A program made the translations under genes and the position numbers. The notes beneath the pieces are model-generated. The model was not told the origin of the DNA, searched no databases, and saw nothing but the letters and a program-made list of their open reading frames with translations. Below, in pieces: positions 26,410 to 36,500 of a DNA stretch of 64,000 nt (within the stretch, counting starts at the first letter, position 1; each line of letters opens with the position of its first letter). The DNA lies in NCBI GenBank assembly GCA_947500505.1, contig CANMSL010000011.1, positions 82,178 through 146,177 of the forward strand, written 5' to 3'. Source of the stretch: an uncultured Aquimarina sp. (GTDB lineage Bacteria; Bacteroidota; Bacteroidia; Flavobacteriales; Flavobacteriaceae).

Positions 26410-27762
26410 ATGTCAAAAGACATTCGTATCAGAAAAGGCTTAGACATTAAGCTGGTTGGCGAGGCAGAAAAAGTTACTGTGCAGGCTACCAAAAGTAATG
26501 TTTACGCAATTAAGCCTGACGATTTTCACGGTATCGTACCCAAAGTTATTGCTAAGCAAGGTACAGAAGTTAAGGCCGGTGAAGCACTTTTCCACTCTAA
26601 GACTAATGAAAAAATGTTGTTTCCTTCGCCAGTAAGTGGGGAGGTTGTGGAAATCATTCGCGGTGCTAAACGGAAAATATTAGCATTTAAAATATTAGCA
26701 GATAAAGAACAGCAATTTGCAGACTTTGGAACAAAGGATGTAAAGGCAATGAGTGGTGATGAGATCAAAACTTACTTATTATCTGCCGGATGCTGGCCTT
26801 TTATCAAACAACGTCCGTATGATGTTATTGCTAATCCCGATGTTGCTCCTAAAGCGATTTTCATCTCTGCCTATGTAACGGCACCTCTGGCTGCAGATTT
26901 AGAATATGTGATGGCAGGGAAAGAAAAAGAGCTTCAGGCTGCAGTGACTGCTTTAAGTAAGTTAACAGAGGGTGATGTTCATGTATCAGTGGGTAAAAAA
27001 AGTAATTCACCATTCTCTGGATTGGATAATATAACCTTGCATCATGTAAGTGGTCCTCATCCTGCCGGAAATGTGGGGGTGCAGATTGCCAAAATAGATC
27101 CTATTAATAAAGGGGAAACTGTATGGGTTGTAAATCCACACGACTTAGTGATTATAGGAGAATTGTTGCTTACAGGTAAATTTAACTCTGAGCGTATCAT
27201 AGCTTTGGCAGGATCCTCTGTAAAAAATCCAAAGTACTTTAAAACTAGAATCGGAGCTGAAGTTTCTTCAGTGGTATATGATTCGGGAGTAAAAGATGGA
27301 AATATCAGAGTTATAAGTGGAAATGTGCTTACGGGAGATAATGTAAAACCTGATGGTTATTTAGGATTTTATCATAATATGATCACCGTTATCCCTGAAG
27401 GAAATGATTATGAATTTTTTGGATGGAACAAACCAATATTTAACAAAATTTCCCCATCCAGAGCACTTACTTTTTCCTGGTTGTTTCCTAACAAAAAGTA
27501 TGATCTGAATACAAATACAAATGGTGAACACAGGGCTTTTGTAGTGACAGGAAATTATGAAGAGGTTTTTCCATTGGATATTTACCCATTACAAATCCTA
27601 AAAGCATGTGCTGTTAATGATCTGGATGCTATGGAGCAATTAGGAATGTATGAGGTAGCTCCTGAAGATTTTGCGCTGACTGAGTTTATATGTGTGTCTA
27701 AACAACCACATCAGCAGATCATAAGAGAAGGACTAGATTTAATGTTAAAAGAAATAGGATAA
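26410..27762 (+). CDS. nqrA: Na+-translocating NADH-quinone reductase subunit A
   Basis: NqrA is the peripheral, membrane-attached subunit of the sodium-pumping respiratory complex. At 450 residues it has the normal length. Features include IRIRKGLDIKLVGEAEK, GTEVKAGEALFHSK (biotinyl-lipoyl-like fold), ISGPHPAG-type VSGPHPAGNVGVQIA and WVVNPHDLVIIGELLLTGK. It is the first gene of six in tight succession, nqrABCDEF. The complex oxidises NADH, reduces menaquinone and exports Na+. Confidence 0.96.
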   Translation: MSKDIRIRKGLDIKLVGEAEKVTVQATKSNVYAIKPDDFHGIVPKVIAKQGTEVKAGEALFHSKTNEKMLFPSPVSGEVVEIIRGAKRKILAFKILADKEQQFADFGTKDVKAMSGDEIKTYLLSAGCWPFIKQRPYDVIANPDVAPKAIFISAYVTAPLAADLEYVMAGKEKELQAAVTALSKLTEGDVHVSVGKKSNSPFSGLDNITLHHVSGPHPAGNVGVQIAKIDPINKGETVWVVNPHDLVIIGELLLTGKFNSERIIALAGSSVKNPKYFKTRIGAEVSSVVYDSGVKDGNIRVISGNVLTGDNVKPDGYLGFYHNMITVIPEGNDYEFFGWNKPIFNKISPSRALTFSWLFPNKKYDLNTNTNGEHRAFVVTGNYEEVFPLDIYPLQILKACAVNDLDAMEQLGMYEVAPEDFALTEFICVSKQPHQQIIREGLDLMLKEIG

Positions 27763-27766
27763 AGTC

Positions 27767-28993
27767 ATGGGTTTAAAAAGCAAATTACATAACTTAAAAC
27801 TTAAGTATAAAGATAAAAAGATGGCGCCTGCATTTAATGCACTCCATACTTTTTTATATCTGCCTAATGAAACTACACATTCTGGTGCACACGTTCGTGC
27901 GGCTGATGACCTGAAACGAACAATGAATACAGTGATCATCTCTTTGATTCCATGTTTGTTGTTTGGGATTTTTAATACAGGATACCAACATTATTCAGCG
28001 TTAAATGGTTTTCCTGAAGAATTTTCTTTATTCGAACATTTTATCAACTGGGATAATTTTGTGTTGGGAGCTTGGACTGTATTGCCACTGGTTGTAGTTT
28101 CTTACGGGGTTGGTCTTGCTGTTGAATTTTTGTTTGCTGTAATAAAGGGACATGAAGTAGAAGAAGGGTATTTGGTTACCGGAATGTTGGTTCCTTTAAT
28201 AGTTCCTATTGATATTCCTTTATGGATGTTAGCGGTAGCAGTTATTTTTGGCGTAGTGATCGGTAAAGAAGTTTTTGGAGGAACAGGAATGAATATCCTA
28301 AACCCAGCTTTAACCATTAGAGCATTTTTATTTTTTGCATACCCAACTTGGATGTCCGGAGATAAAGTGTGGGTTCATGGAGCTGTTGAACAACCCGATG
28401 CTATCTCAGGGGAAACTATTCTGGGAGGTCTGGCACAGGGCAAGGAAATTCTAACATCAGTAGGAGCCAAAGGAAATGAAATAGCATATTCTATTTCAGA
28501 AGCATTCTACGGATTTATTCCGGGATCTGTTGGTGAGACTTCTAAATTATTAATTTTACTAGGTGCTGCGTTTTTAATTTTTACAAAAATAGCCAGTTGG
28601 AGAATTATTTTGAGTGGTTTTGCAGGTGCAGCTTTGATGGGATTAATATTTAATGGAGTTGTAGATGCTGGTTGGATTACTGAGAGCAGCAAGTTTTACG
28701 GATTAATGAGCACTCCATTCTGGCAACATCTAATTATAGGTAGTATTGCGTTTGGAGTAGTTTTTATGGCTACAGATCCGGTATCAGGTTCTCAAACGAA
28801 TAAAGGAAAATGGATTTATGGATTTTTGATTGGATTCATTTCTATTTTAATCCGAGTGTTTAATCCGGCGTATCCAGAAGGAGTATTCTTAGCAATCTTA
28901 TTGATGAATGTATTTGCTCCGACTATTGATCATTATGTAGTTCAGGGTAATGTGAAGAAAAGAATGAAACGTTTAAAACTTAAAACTGCTTAA
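27767..28993 (+). CDS. nqrB: Na+-translocating NADH-quinone reductase subunit B
   Basis: This integral membrane subunit carries covalent FMN and takes part in Na+ transfer. The 408 residues have about ten spans. The flavin-binding region reads DAISGETILGG (Thr217), where the usual motif is SGAT; the linking Thr is kept but Ala is replaced by Glu. FGGTGMNILNPALTIRAF and FMATDPVSGSQTNKGKW are family signatures. It starts 4 bases after nqrA. Confidence 0.95.
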   Translation: MGLKSKLHNLKLKYKDKKMAPAFNALHTFLYLPNETTHSGAHVRAADDLKRTMNTVIISLIPCLLFGIFNTGYQHYSALNGFPEEFSLFEHFINWDNFVLGAWTVLPLVVVSYGVGLAVEFLFAVIKGHEVEEGYLVTGMLVPLIVPIDIPLWMLAVAVIFGVVIGKEVFGGTGMNILNPALTIRAFLFFAYPTWMSGDKVWVHGAVEQPDAISGETILGGLAQGKEILTSVGAKGNEIAYSISEAFYGFIPGSVGETSKLLILLGAAFLIFTKIASWRIILSGFAGAALMGLIFNGVVDAGWITESSKFYGLMSTPFWQHLIIGSIAFGVVFMATDPVSGSQTNKGKWIYGFLIGFISILIRVFNPAYPEGVFLAILLMNVFAPTIDHYVVQGNVKKRMKRLKLKTA

Positions 28994-28995
28994 TC

Positions 28996-29751
28996 ATGGC
29001 GTTTAACACAGATAAAAATTCATATACAATCATTTTTGCCATAGCAATGGTAGTAGTGGTTGGTTCACTATTGGCATTTACGGCTTCTTCGTTAAAAGAT
29101 AAGATAGATGCTAACAAAAGAACAGAAAAGCAGCAGAATATTTTATTCGCGATGGGAGTAACTGATGCAGAGGACCCTAATGAATTTGTTCCCGCAGAAA
29201 AAGCACAGGAGTTGTTTGATAAATATGTCGGTGATGAACAATATATAGTCATCAACGGTGATGCTCAAAAAACCAAAGAAGCGTTTGATGTAGAAGTTAA
29301 GAAGGAGAATGATAAGGTAAAACAAGACCCGAATTATCAAAGAAAATTACCATTATTCATAGGCAAAAAGGATGGGGAAGAGTATTATGTAGTACCGATG
29401 AGAGGAAATGGTCTTTGGGATGCTATTTGGGGATATGTTTCACTAGACAGAGACTTTAAAACCGTAAAAGGAGCATTTTTTGACCATAAAGCCGAGACTC
29501 CGGGTCTTGGTGCCAATATCAAAGAAGCTTATTTTAGAGAAGATTTTATAGGAGAAAGTATACTTGATGCATCTGGAAATTATAAAGGAATAACAGTTAA
29601 GAAAGGTAACGGAGATCCCAAAAATGAAAGAAAAGATGATAATGCAGTAGATGCATTAGCCGGGGCAACAATTACCGGAGACGGTGTAACTGCTATGGTG
29701 AAGAAAGGAATTAAAATGTATCAACCTTATTTCCAAACTTTAAAAAAATAA
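28996..29751 (+). CDS. nqrC: Na+-translocating NADH-quinone reductase subunit C
   Basis: NqrC has one N-terminal membrane span (residues about 10-30) and a periplasmic domain with covalent FMN. The FMN motif reads DALAGATITGDGV (Thr225 as acceptor), with Ala222 where the common motif has Ser or Thr. ETPGLGAN is the usual conserved block. Length 251 residues. It starts 2 bases after nqrB. ApbE, needed for flavin attachment, is encoded at 37410-38420. Confidence 0.95.
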   Translation: MAFNTDKNSYTIIFAIAMVVVVGSLLAFTASSLKDKIDANKRTEKQQNILFAMGVTDAEDPNEFVPAEKAQELFDKYVGDEQYIVINGDAQKTKEAFDVEVKKENDKVKQDPNYQRKLPLFIGKKDGEEYYVVPMRGNGLWDAIWGYVSLDRDFKTVKGAFFDHKAETPGLGANIKEAYFREDFIGESILDASGNYKGITVKKGNGDPKNERKDDNAVDALAGATITGDGVTAMVKKGIKMYQPYFQTLKK

Positions 29752-29754
29752 CAA

Positions 29755-30453
29755 ATGGCTGAAGTAACAGAAGAAAAAGTTGAAGTTAAAGTTAAAGAGC
29801 CTAAAGAGCCCTTGTTTTCAAAGAAGAATAAAAAATTATTGACTGACCCTCTTGCTGATAACAATCCAATAACCATTCAGGTTTTGGGTATTTGTTCGGC
29901 ATTAGCAATTACGGCTCAATTGAAGCCTTCTATCGTAATGGCGATCTCGGTGATTTTTGTGATGGGAGTTGGAAATGTGGTAATCTCTTTAATGAGAAAT
30001 ATAATTCCTTCAAAAATCAGGATTATTGTTCAGCTCGTTGTCGTAGCAGCGTTAGTAATCGTAGTTGATCAGGTGCTAAAAGCATTTGCTTATACATTAA
30101 GTAAGGAACTTTCGGTATTTATCGGTTTGATTATTACGAATTGTATTATTATGGGACGTTTTGAAGCGTTTGCTCTTGGTAATGGTGTTTGGAAATCGTT
30201 TTTGGATGGGATTGGAAATGCAGCAGGTTATGGATTATTATTGATCGTTGTAGCCTTCTTTAGAGAGCTTTTAGGCTCAGGAACCTTATTTGGAGCAAAA
30301 GTATTAGGAGATCCAATTGAAAAAACCGGACTTTACGCATTTGGATATGAAAATAACGGATTCATGGTACTAGCACCCATGGCATTGATCACAGTTGGAA
30401 TTATCATCTGGATACAAAGAAGTAGAAATAAAGCATTAATAGAAGATCATTAA
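29755..30453 (+). CDS. nqrD: Na+-translocating NADH-quinone reductase subunit D
   Basis: This is an RnfA/NqrD-type membrane subunit with six spans. It has a longer charged N-terminus than usual (VTEEKVEVKVKEPKEPLFSKK). Signatures are LTDPLADNNPITIQVLGICSA and LIITNCIIMGRFEAFALGNG with the conserved Cys, which in NqrD/NqrE pairs is a ligand of the iron centre in the membrane. Starts 3 bases after nqrC. Confidence 0.95.
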   Translation: MAEVTEEKVEVKVKEPKEPLFSKKNKKLLTDPLADNNPITIQVLGICSALAITAQLKPSIVMAISVIFVMGVGNVVISLMRNIIPSKIRIIVQLVVVAALVIVVDQVLKAFAYTLSKELSVFIGLIITNCIIMGRFEAFALGNGVWKSFLDGIGNAAGYGLLLIVVAFFRELLGSGTLFGAKVLGDPIEKTGLYAFGYENNGFMVLAPMALITVGIIIWIQRSRNKALIEDH

Positions 30454-30464
30454 AATAAAGAATC

Positions 30465-31181
30465 ATGGAATATTTAGAGTTATTTTTAAAAGCGATCTTT
30501 ATAGATAATATGGTGTTTGCATTCTTTTTAGGAATGTGTTCATACCTGGCAGTATCCAAAAAAGTATCCACGGCGGTTGGTTTAGGAGCTGCAGTTATCT
30601 TTGTATTGGCTATTACAGTGCCCTTAAACTTTTTGTTGGATAAATACCTTTTACAAGAAGGTGCTTTAGCCTGGTTAGGGCCAGAATATGCAGACTATAA
30701 TTTAAGTTTTTTAACGTTTATTTTGTTCATCGCTACTATTGCCACAATGGTGCAGTTAGTAGAAATTATAGTAGAGAAGTTTTCTCCCTCGTTATATAAT
30801 TCATTAGGTATATTTTTACCGCTAATTGCTGTAAACTGTGCTATTTTAGGAGGGTCTTTATTTATGCAGCAAAAAGAATTTTCAAATATTTCTGAAGCTG
30901 CTGTTTATGGAATAGGATCCGGTATAGGTTGGTTTTTGGCAATTTTAGCAATTGCTGCTATTCGTGAAAAAATCAGATACTCGAATGTACCTGCACCGCT
31001 CAGAGGATTGGGTATCACCTTTATACTCACAGGTCTTATGGCTATAGGATTCATGAGCTTTGGAGGTATGTTAACCGGAGGCGATGAAGAAGCAAAAGAA
31101 GAGCCAAAAGCAGCTCATATTGAAAAAGAAAAGACTACGAAAGAAGTAGCCAAAAATACTAACGTTATAACACTTAAATAA
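30465..31181 (+). CDS. nqrE: Na+-translocating NADH-quinone reductase subunit E
   Basis: This partner of NqrD has six spans and the conserved Cys blocks FFLGMCSYLAVSK and LPLIAVNCAILGGSLFM. The 238-residue protein has an extra hydrophilic Lys/Glu-rich tail of about 35 residues after the final membrane span (from GGDEEAKEEPK on), longer than classical NqrE of roughly 200 residues. It ends one base before nqrF. Confidence 0.95.
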   Translation: MEYLELFLKAIFIDNMVFAFFLGMCSYLAVSKKVSTAVGLGAAVIFVLAITVPLNFLLDKYLLQEGALAWLGPEYADYNLSFLTFILFIATIATMVQLVEIIVEKFSPSLYNSLGIFLPLIAVNCAILGGSLFMQQKEFSNISEAAVYGIGSGIGWFLAILAIAAIREKIRYSNVPAPLRGLGITFILTGLMAIGFMSFGGMLTGGDEEAKEEPKAAHIEKEKTTKEVAKNTNVITLK

Positions 31182-31182
31182 T

Positions 31183-32490
31183 ATGATATTTTTAGCATCT
31201 ACTGGTGGAACTATAGCAATAACAATTATCTCATTTTTGGTTCTGATTCTTATTTTAGTTGGAATTTTGTTATTTGCAAAGGATAAATTACTACCATCAG
31301 GACCGGTTAAGATAACTATTAACGGTGAAAAAGAGATTGAAGTAGCTTCAGGAGGAACTTTGTTATCTACTTTAGGAAGTCAAAAAATATTCTTACCATC
31401 TGCTTGTGGTGGAGGTGGAACCTGTATTCAATGCGAATGCCATGTATTAGAAGGAGGAGGGGAAGCACTACCCACAGAGACACCACACTTTTCTCGTAAA
31501 GAATTACAGCACGGTGCTCGTTTGGCTTGTCAGGTAAAAGTAAAGCAGGACATGAATATTGAGATTCCTGAAGAAGTTTTTGGGATTAAAAAGTGGGAAG
31601 CAGAAGTAGTGCGTAATTATAATGTGGCTTCTTTTATTAAAGAATTTGTAGTTCGTATTCCTGAAGATATGGGATATAAAGCAGGAGGGTATATTCAGAT
31701 CGAAATCCCACCTTGTGAAATCAAATATTCAGATATCGATATCACTGCACATCCAGAAGAGCACGATACGCCAGATAAGTTTCAGGAAGAATGGGATAAG
31801 TTTGGTCTATGGCCGTTGGTGATGAAAAATACTGAAACTGTAGAGCGTGCATATTCTATGGCTTCTTACCCTGCCGAGGGTAGAGAAATTATGCTTAATG
31901 TGCGTATTGCTACTCCACCTTGGGATAGAAGTAAAAATGGATGGATGGATGTAAACCCAGGTGTTGCATCGTCTTATATTTTTGCACAAAAACCAGGTGA
32001 TAAAGTAACTATTTCCGGACCTTATGGAGAATTCTTTATCAATGAATCTGAATCAGAAATGTTATACGTAGGAGGTGGAGCAGGAATGGCGCCAATGCGC
32101 TCCCACTTATATCATCTATTCAAAACTTTGGAGACCGGTCGTAAAGTTACCTATTGGTATGGAGGACGTTCTAAAAGAGAGTTATTCTATTTGGATCATT
32201 TTAAACAATTAGAAGATAAATTTCCAAACTTTAAGTTTTATCTGGCACTATCAGAACCTTTAGAAGAAGATAATTGGAAAGTGAAAAAAGATATCAACGA
32301 TGAAGGAGATGGCTTTGTAGGATTTATACATAATTGCGTAATTGATAATTATCTAAATCATCACGAATCTCCGGAAGATATAGAGTTATATTTCTGTGGA
32401 CCGCCATTAATGAATAAAGCGGTTCAGAAAATGGGAGAAGATTTTGGTATTCCTGATGAGAACATCAGATTCGATGACTTCGGAGGGTAG
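31183..32490 (+). CDS. nqrF: Na+-translocating NADH-quinone reductase subunit F
   Basis: NqrF is the NADH-oxidising subunit. It has an N-terminal membrane anchor (residues 10-32) and a 2Fe-2S ferredoxin domain with Cys75, Cys81, Cys84 and Cys116 (SACGGGGTCIQC, LACQVK). The FAD-binding domain has RAYSMASYP, and the NADH domain has GGGAGMAPMRSH, YGGRSKRE and YFCGPPLMNKA. Length 435 residues. A strong terminator 25 bases after the stop ends the operon. Confidence 0.97.
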   Translation: MIFLASTGGTIAITIISFLVLILILVGILLFAKDKLLPSGPVKITINGEKEIEVASGGTLLSTLGSQKIFLPSACGGGGTCIQCECHVLEGGGEALPTETPHFSRKELQHGARLACQVKVKQDMNIEIPEEVFGIKKWEAEVVRNYNVASFIKEFVVRIPEDMGYKAGGYIQIEIPPCEIKYSDIDITAHPEEHDTPDKFQEEWDKFGLWPLVMKNTETVERAYSMASYPAEGREIMLNVRIATPPWDRSKNGWMDVNPGVASSYIFAQKPGDKVTISGPYGEFFINESESEMLYVGGGAGMAPMRSHLYHLFKTLETGRKVTYWYGGRSKRELFYLDHFKQLEDKFPNFKFYLALSEPLEEDNWKVKKDINDEGDGFVGFIHNCVIDNYLNHHESPEDIELYFCGPPLMNKAVQKMGEDFGIPDENIRFDDFGG

Positions 32491-32515
32491 ACACATTATG
32501 TCTTTTGAAATTTTT

Positions 32516-32546
32516 AAAAACCGGTACATAGTATCGGTTTTTTGTT
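32516..32546 (+). terminator. Intrinsic terminator of the nqr operon
   Basis: A 12-bp stem (aaaaaccggtac / gtatcggttttt, one G-T pair) with a 3-nt loop runs straight into a T run. Confidence 0.85.
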
Positions 32547-32571
32547 TTTAATGGCTCAACATATTTAGTAG

Positions 32572-33450
32572 ATGAAAAAATATATAATTGGTATGCTGGT
32601 GATCATAGCCGTTGTATTTGCGGTTAGAACTACTTCAAAAGGGAAGCATCTTATGAATCATATTAGGGGTATTGTTAAAAATGTAGTTTCCACTCCAGAT
32701 TATATTAACAAAGAAGGAGATTCTATAGCAACCAGAGTTTTGGCTATTAAAGGTTACAAAAGAAAAGTGTATCCGAAGGGTTCTTTTCAGGAGTATCTCC
32801 GTAATTATAAATTGAAAAAGTATGGAGCACCTATTATCAATTATGATAGTACGAAATACTTTGCACAGCATTGGCATGATGCCATTTTAGAAGTTCCCGT
32901 TCCTGCTAACGGATTGCAACAATGCGCAGATGCATTGATACGAATAAGAGCCGAGTATCTTTGGGAAACAAATAGAAAAGATGAGATAGGGTTCAATTTT
33001 ACATCAGGACATTATTGTTCCTGGAAAAAGTATTCAGAAGGTTTTAGACCTAAAATACAAGGAAACAAGGTGACTTTTCACAAAACGGCAGCTGCAAATG
33101 ATTCTAAATCTAGTTTTTATAAGTATCTGAATCTAATTTATACTTATGCAGGTACATTGTCTTTATATACAGAACTTCCTAAAATAAAGGTAGAGGATGT
33201 AACTATTGGTGATATGTTGGTGAAACCGGGGACTCCAGGACATATCGAAATCATAGTGGATGAGCTTGTAAATGATCAGGGAGAGAAACTATTTTTACTT
33301 GCTCAAGGAAATACACCTGCACAGAATGTGCACCTACTTAAAAACTTTGAAGAAACCTCAATTTCTCCGTGGTATCGATTTAAAAAAAGTGAAGCTGTGT
33401 ATACACCAAGTTATCATTTTGAAGAGGGATTGTTTATTCGGTTTAAATAA
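32572..33450 (+). CDS. DUF4846-family exported protein
   Basis: The 292-residue protein begins with a hydrophobic anchor (YIIGMLVIIAVVFAV) and is probably membrane-tethered. DUF4846 features are GSFQEYLRNYKLKKYGAPI, QQCADALIRIRAEYLW, FNFTSGHYCSW and IGDMLVKPGTPGHIEIIVD. The GHIEIIVD and FTSGHYCSW segments recall papain-fold hydrolases of the envelope, but no activity is established that I know of. It follows the nqr terminator and has no obvious operon partner. Confidence 0.8.
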   Translation: MKKYIIGMLVIIAVVFAVRTTSKGKHLMNHIRGIVKNVVSTPDYINKEGDSIATRVLAIKGYKRKVYPKGSFQEYLRNYKLKKYGAPIINYDSTKYFAQHWHDAILEVPVPANGLQQCADALIRIRAEYLWETNRKDEIGFNFTSGHYCSWKKYSEGFRPKIQGNKVTFHKTAAANDSKSSFYKYLNLIYTYAGTLSLYTELPKIKVEDVTIGDMLVKPGTPGHIEIIVDELVNDQGEKLFLLAQGNTPAQNVHLLKNFEETSISPWYRFKKSEAVYTPSYHFEEGLFIRFK

Positions 33451-33560
33451 TACTGGAACAAGGAATCGTTTACTCAATGAAAGGATAGGTTTACTCATTT
33501 TGAGTTTCGTTCATGGTTAAAAATGTTGAGTTTTACTGCAAAATGAAAAATACGCTAACC

Positions 33561-36500
33561 ATGAAAAAATCAATATTATTTTTGCTATTCGTCTCATTTA
33601 CAAGTTTATATTGTCAAGAAGTTCCTCTTGTTCAGTTAAATGATTCTACTCAATTGAAACTTTCTGAATTAAATGTAGATGTAAAAATCATTGGAAACTT
33701 TGCAACTACTACTTATGACATGAAATTTTATAATGGTCTTGATCGTACGATGGAAGGAGAATTATTGTTTCCTTTAGGGCAAGGACAAGTAGTTTCGGGA
33801 TTTGAAATGGATGTTAATGGAGAAATGAGAGATGCAGTAATTGTCGAAAAAGAGTTAGCCAGAGTGGCTTATGAAAATACGGTACGGCAAACTATTGATC
33901 CAGGTCTTTTAGAAAAAACACAAGGCAATAACTATAAAGCTAGGATTTATCCAATTTTACCAAAAGACTATAAGCATATCAAGATTACTTATGAAGAAGA
34001 GTTATCTAATATAAATAATCTTAAGGTGTATGAATTGCCTCTAGGTTTTACTGATAATTTAGATGAGTTCTCAATAGATATTGATATTTATGGAGATAAA
34101 AAACCTTTAGAAGATGAACTAGTATTTCTTAAAAAGGCCACTAAATATCAGGCAACCTTATTTAAGAAAGAATATACTCCTAATGCCCCAATTGTAATAA
34201 AAATACCGAATGATTTAGGTTCTAGACAAGTGGTAAGTTCAGGTAATTACTTCTATATAAATCAACAGTTAAAACCTAATTTTAGAATAAAGAGAAAGCC
34301 AAGAAAGATCTCCGTTTTATGGGACGCTTCTTTTTCAGCAAAACATAGAAAAATCCAAAAAGAATTAGAATTACTTGAGCTATACTTCGAATATTTAGAA
34401 GACATCGAGGTTCAATTTATTTCATTTAATAATTCGGTTGATATTAATAGAATGTTCAAAATTACAAATGGTAATTGGTCAGCTCTAAAGAATGAAATAG
34501 AAAATATAACCTATGATGGAGGAACTTCTTTATGTTTTTTTGATACTATGAAACTAAAATCAAATGAGATTTTACTTTTTACAGATGGATTAACAAATCT
34601 AGGTGATTTTACTAAAAAAATTGAAAAAAGTATATATACCATTAATACTTCTGTTTCTGGCGATCATCAATTAATGGATGATATCGCAACCAGCTCTGGA
34701 GGTAGCTACATAAACCTTACCCGATATGATAGTAAAAATGCATTAAATATTTTAAAACGTGAAACATATCAATTTTTGGGCATAGTTGAAAATCCTTTAT
34801 TAAATGAGGTGTATCCTAATCAAAATACAAATGTATTGTCGGATTTTTCAGTAACGGGTAAGTTTTTAGAAAATACCACCATCAAATTACTTTTCGGTTA
34901 CCAAAACAAAGTAACCAAAGAAATAGAAATTCCGATTACTAATAGCGCAGAAGATGATGTTGTTAAAAGATTATGGGCAAAAGAAAAATTAATTTCTTTA
35001 AATAGAAATAAAAAAGAAAATAAAAGAAAAATAATCTCTTTGGCAAAGCAGTATCAATTAATTACAGATTATACATCTATGCTAATTTTAGATAGAATAG
35101 AAGATTATGTTAGGTATCGGATTGAACCACCACAAGAGCTAAAAGCAGCATACAAAGAGCGAATTGCAAATATCAAAGAAGAGGAAACATATAAAAAAGA
35201 AGAAATAGCAGAAAGAAGAATTGAATTGTTTGAGGAATATGAGGATTTATTGTCGTGGTACACGACAAAATTTCCCAAAAAACAAATTAAAAAAAGAGGG
35301 CAGGCTAATGCTGTTAATGAAAATAATACTAGTTCTCCTCAGAATACCGGCATTGTTACTACTGAAAGACAAACGAATGGTATTGTTAACAATGCGGTTG
35401 CACCAATAGAATCGAGTGCGTTCGCCCTAGATTCTACAAAAGGAATCGTATCGGGAGTAGTGACAGATCAGAGAGGTGAGCCTTTACCAGGCGTAAATAT
35501 TGTTGTCAAAGGAACTACAAATGGCACTCAAACTGATTTTGATGGTAATTTTGCTATTAATGCTGAAATAGAACAAGAACTCGAAATTTCATATATAGGA
35601 TTTAGATCGACAAATCTTGTAGTGAATAATTTAAGTATGTTAAATCTTAGATTAGAAGAAGATGCGTCAATGTTAGAAGAAGTTGTAGTTACGGGATACG
35701 GCACAGAGAAACGAAAATCAATAACCGGGTCGGTAACAACTGTAACAACAGAGTCATTTTCTGGAGCTGTTGCCGGAGTCCATTTTGATAGGGTGCAAGC
35801 AGGAGCTAACTCATCAGTAGTTATTAGAGGCGTTTCTTCGTCTATTACAGATTCTGAACCCCTTTATATAGTTGATGGTGTTCCAGTGCAAGGAAATCCA
35901 ACAGATCAATTATTGCCAGATGATATAGAATCCATACAAGTACTAAAAGAAGAGAGCGGAGCTGCATTGTATGGCGCTAGAGGACAGAATGGTGTACTAG
36001 TTATTACAACTAGAGAAGGTAAAGAGAAGAATTCAGAAAAAATAGAAGAATTGAATCAAAAAATTTCCAATGAAATAGAATTAAAATCCTGGAATCCTGA
36101 TACTCCTTATTTGAAAACTCTAGCGAAAGAAAAGACAATTGAATCTGCATATACTAAATATTTAGAAATAAGGAGCCAATATGCTAATATTCCATCATTC
36201 TATCTTGATGTAGCAGATTTCTTTGATAAAAAAGGAGCTACTGGTATCGCTATCAGAATTGTAACCAATTTAATGGAAGTAGATTTAGATAATCACGAAC
36301 TGATGCGAGCATTAGCATATAAGCTAGAATATTTTAAACAATATGAGTTGGCCGTTATTGTATATAAGAAAGTATTAGAACTTAGACCAGAAGAACCTCA
36401 ATCATACAGAGATTTAGCATTAGTTTATGAAAGTATTGGGGAGTTTCAAAAAAGTTTTGATTTGTTATATAAAATCTATAACGGAGAATTATTAGAAAAA

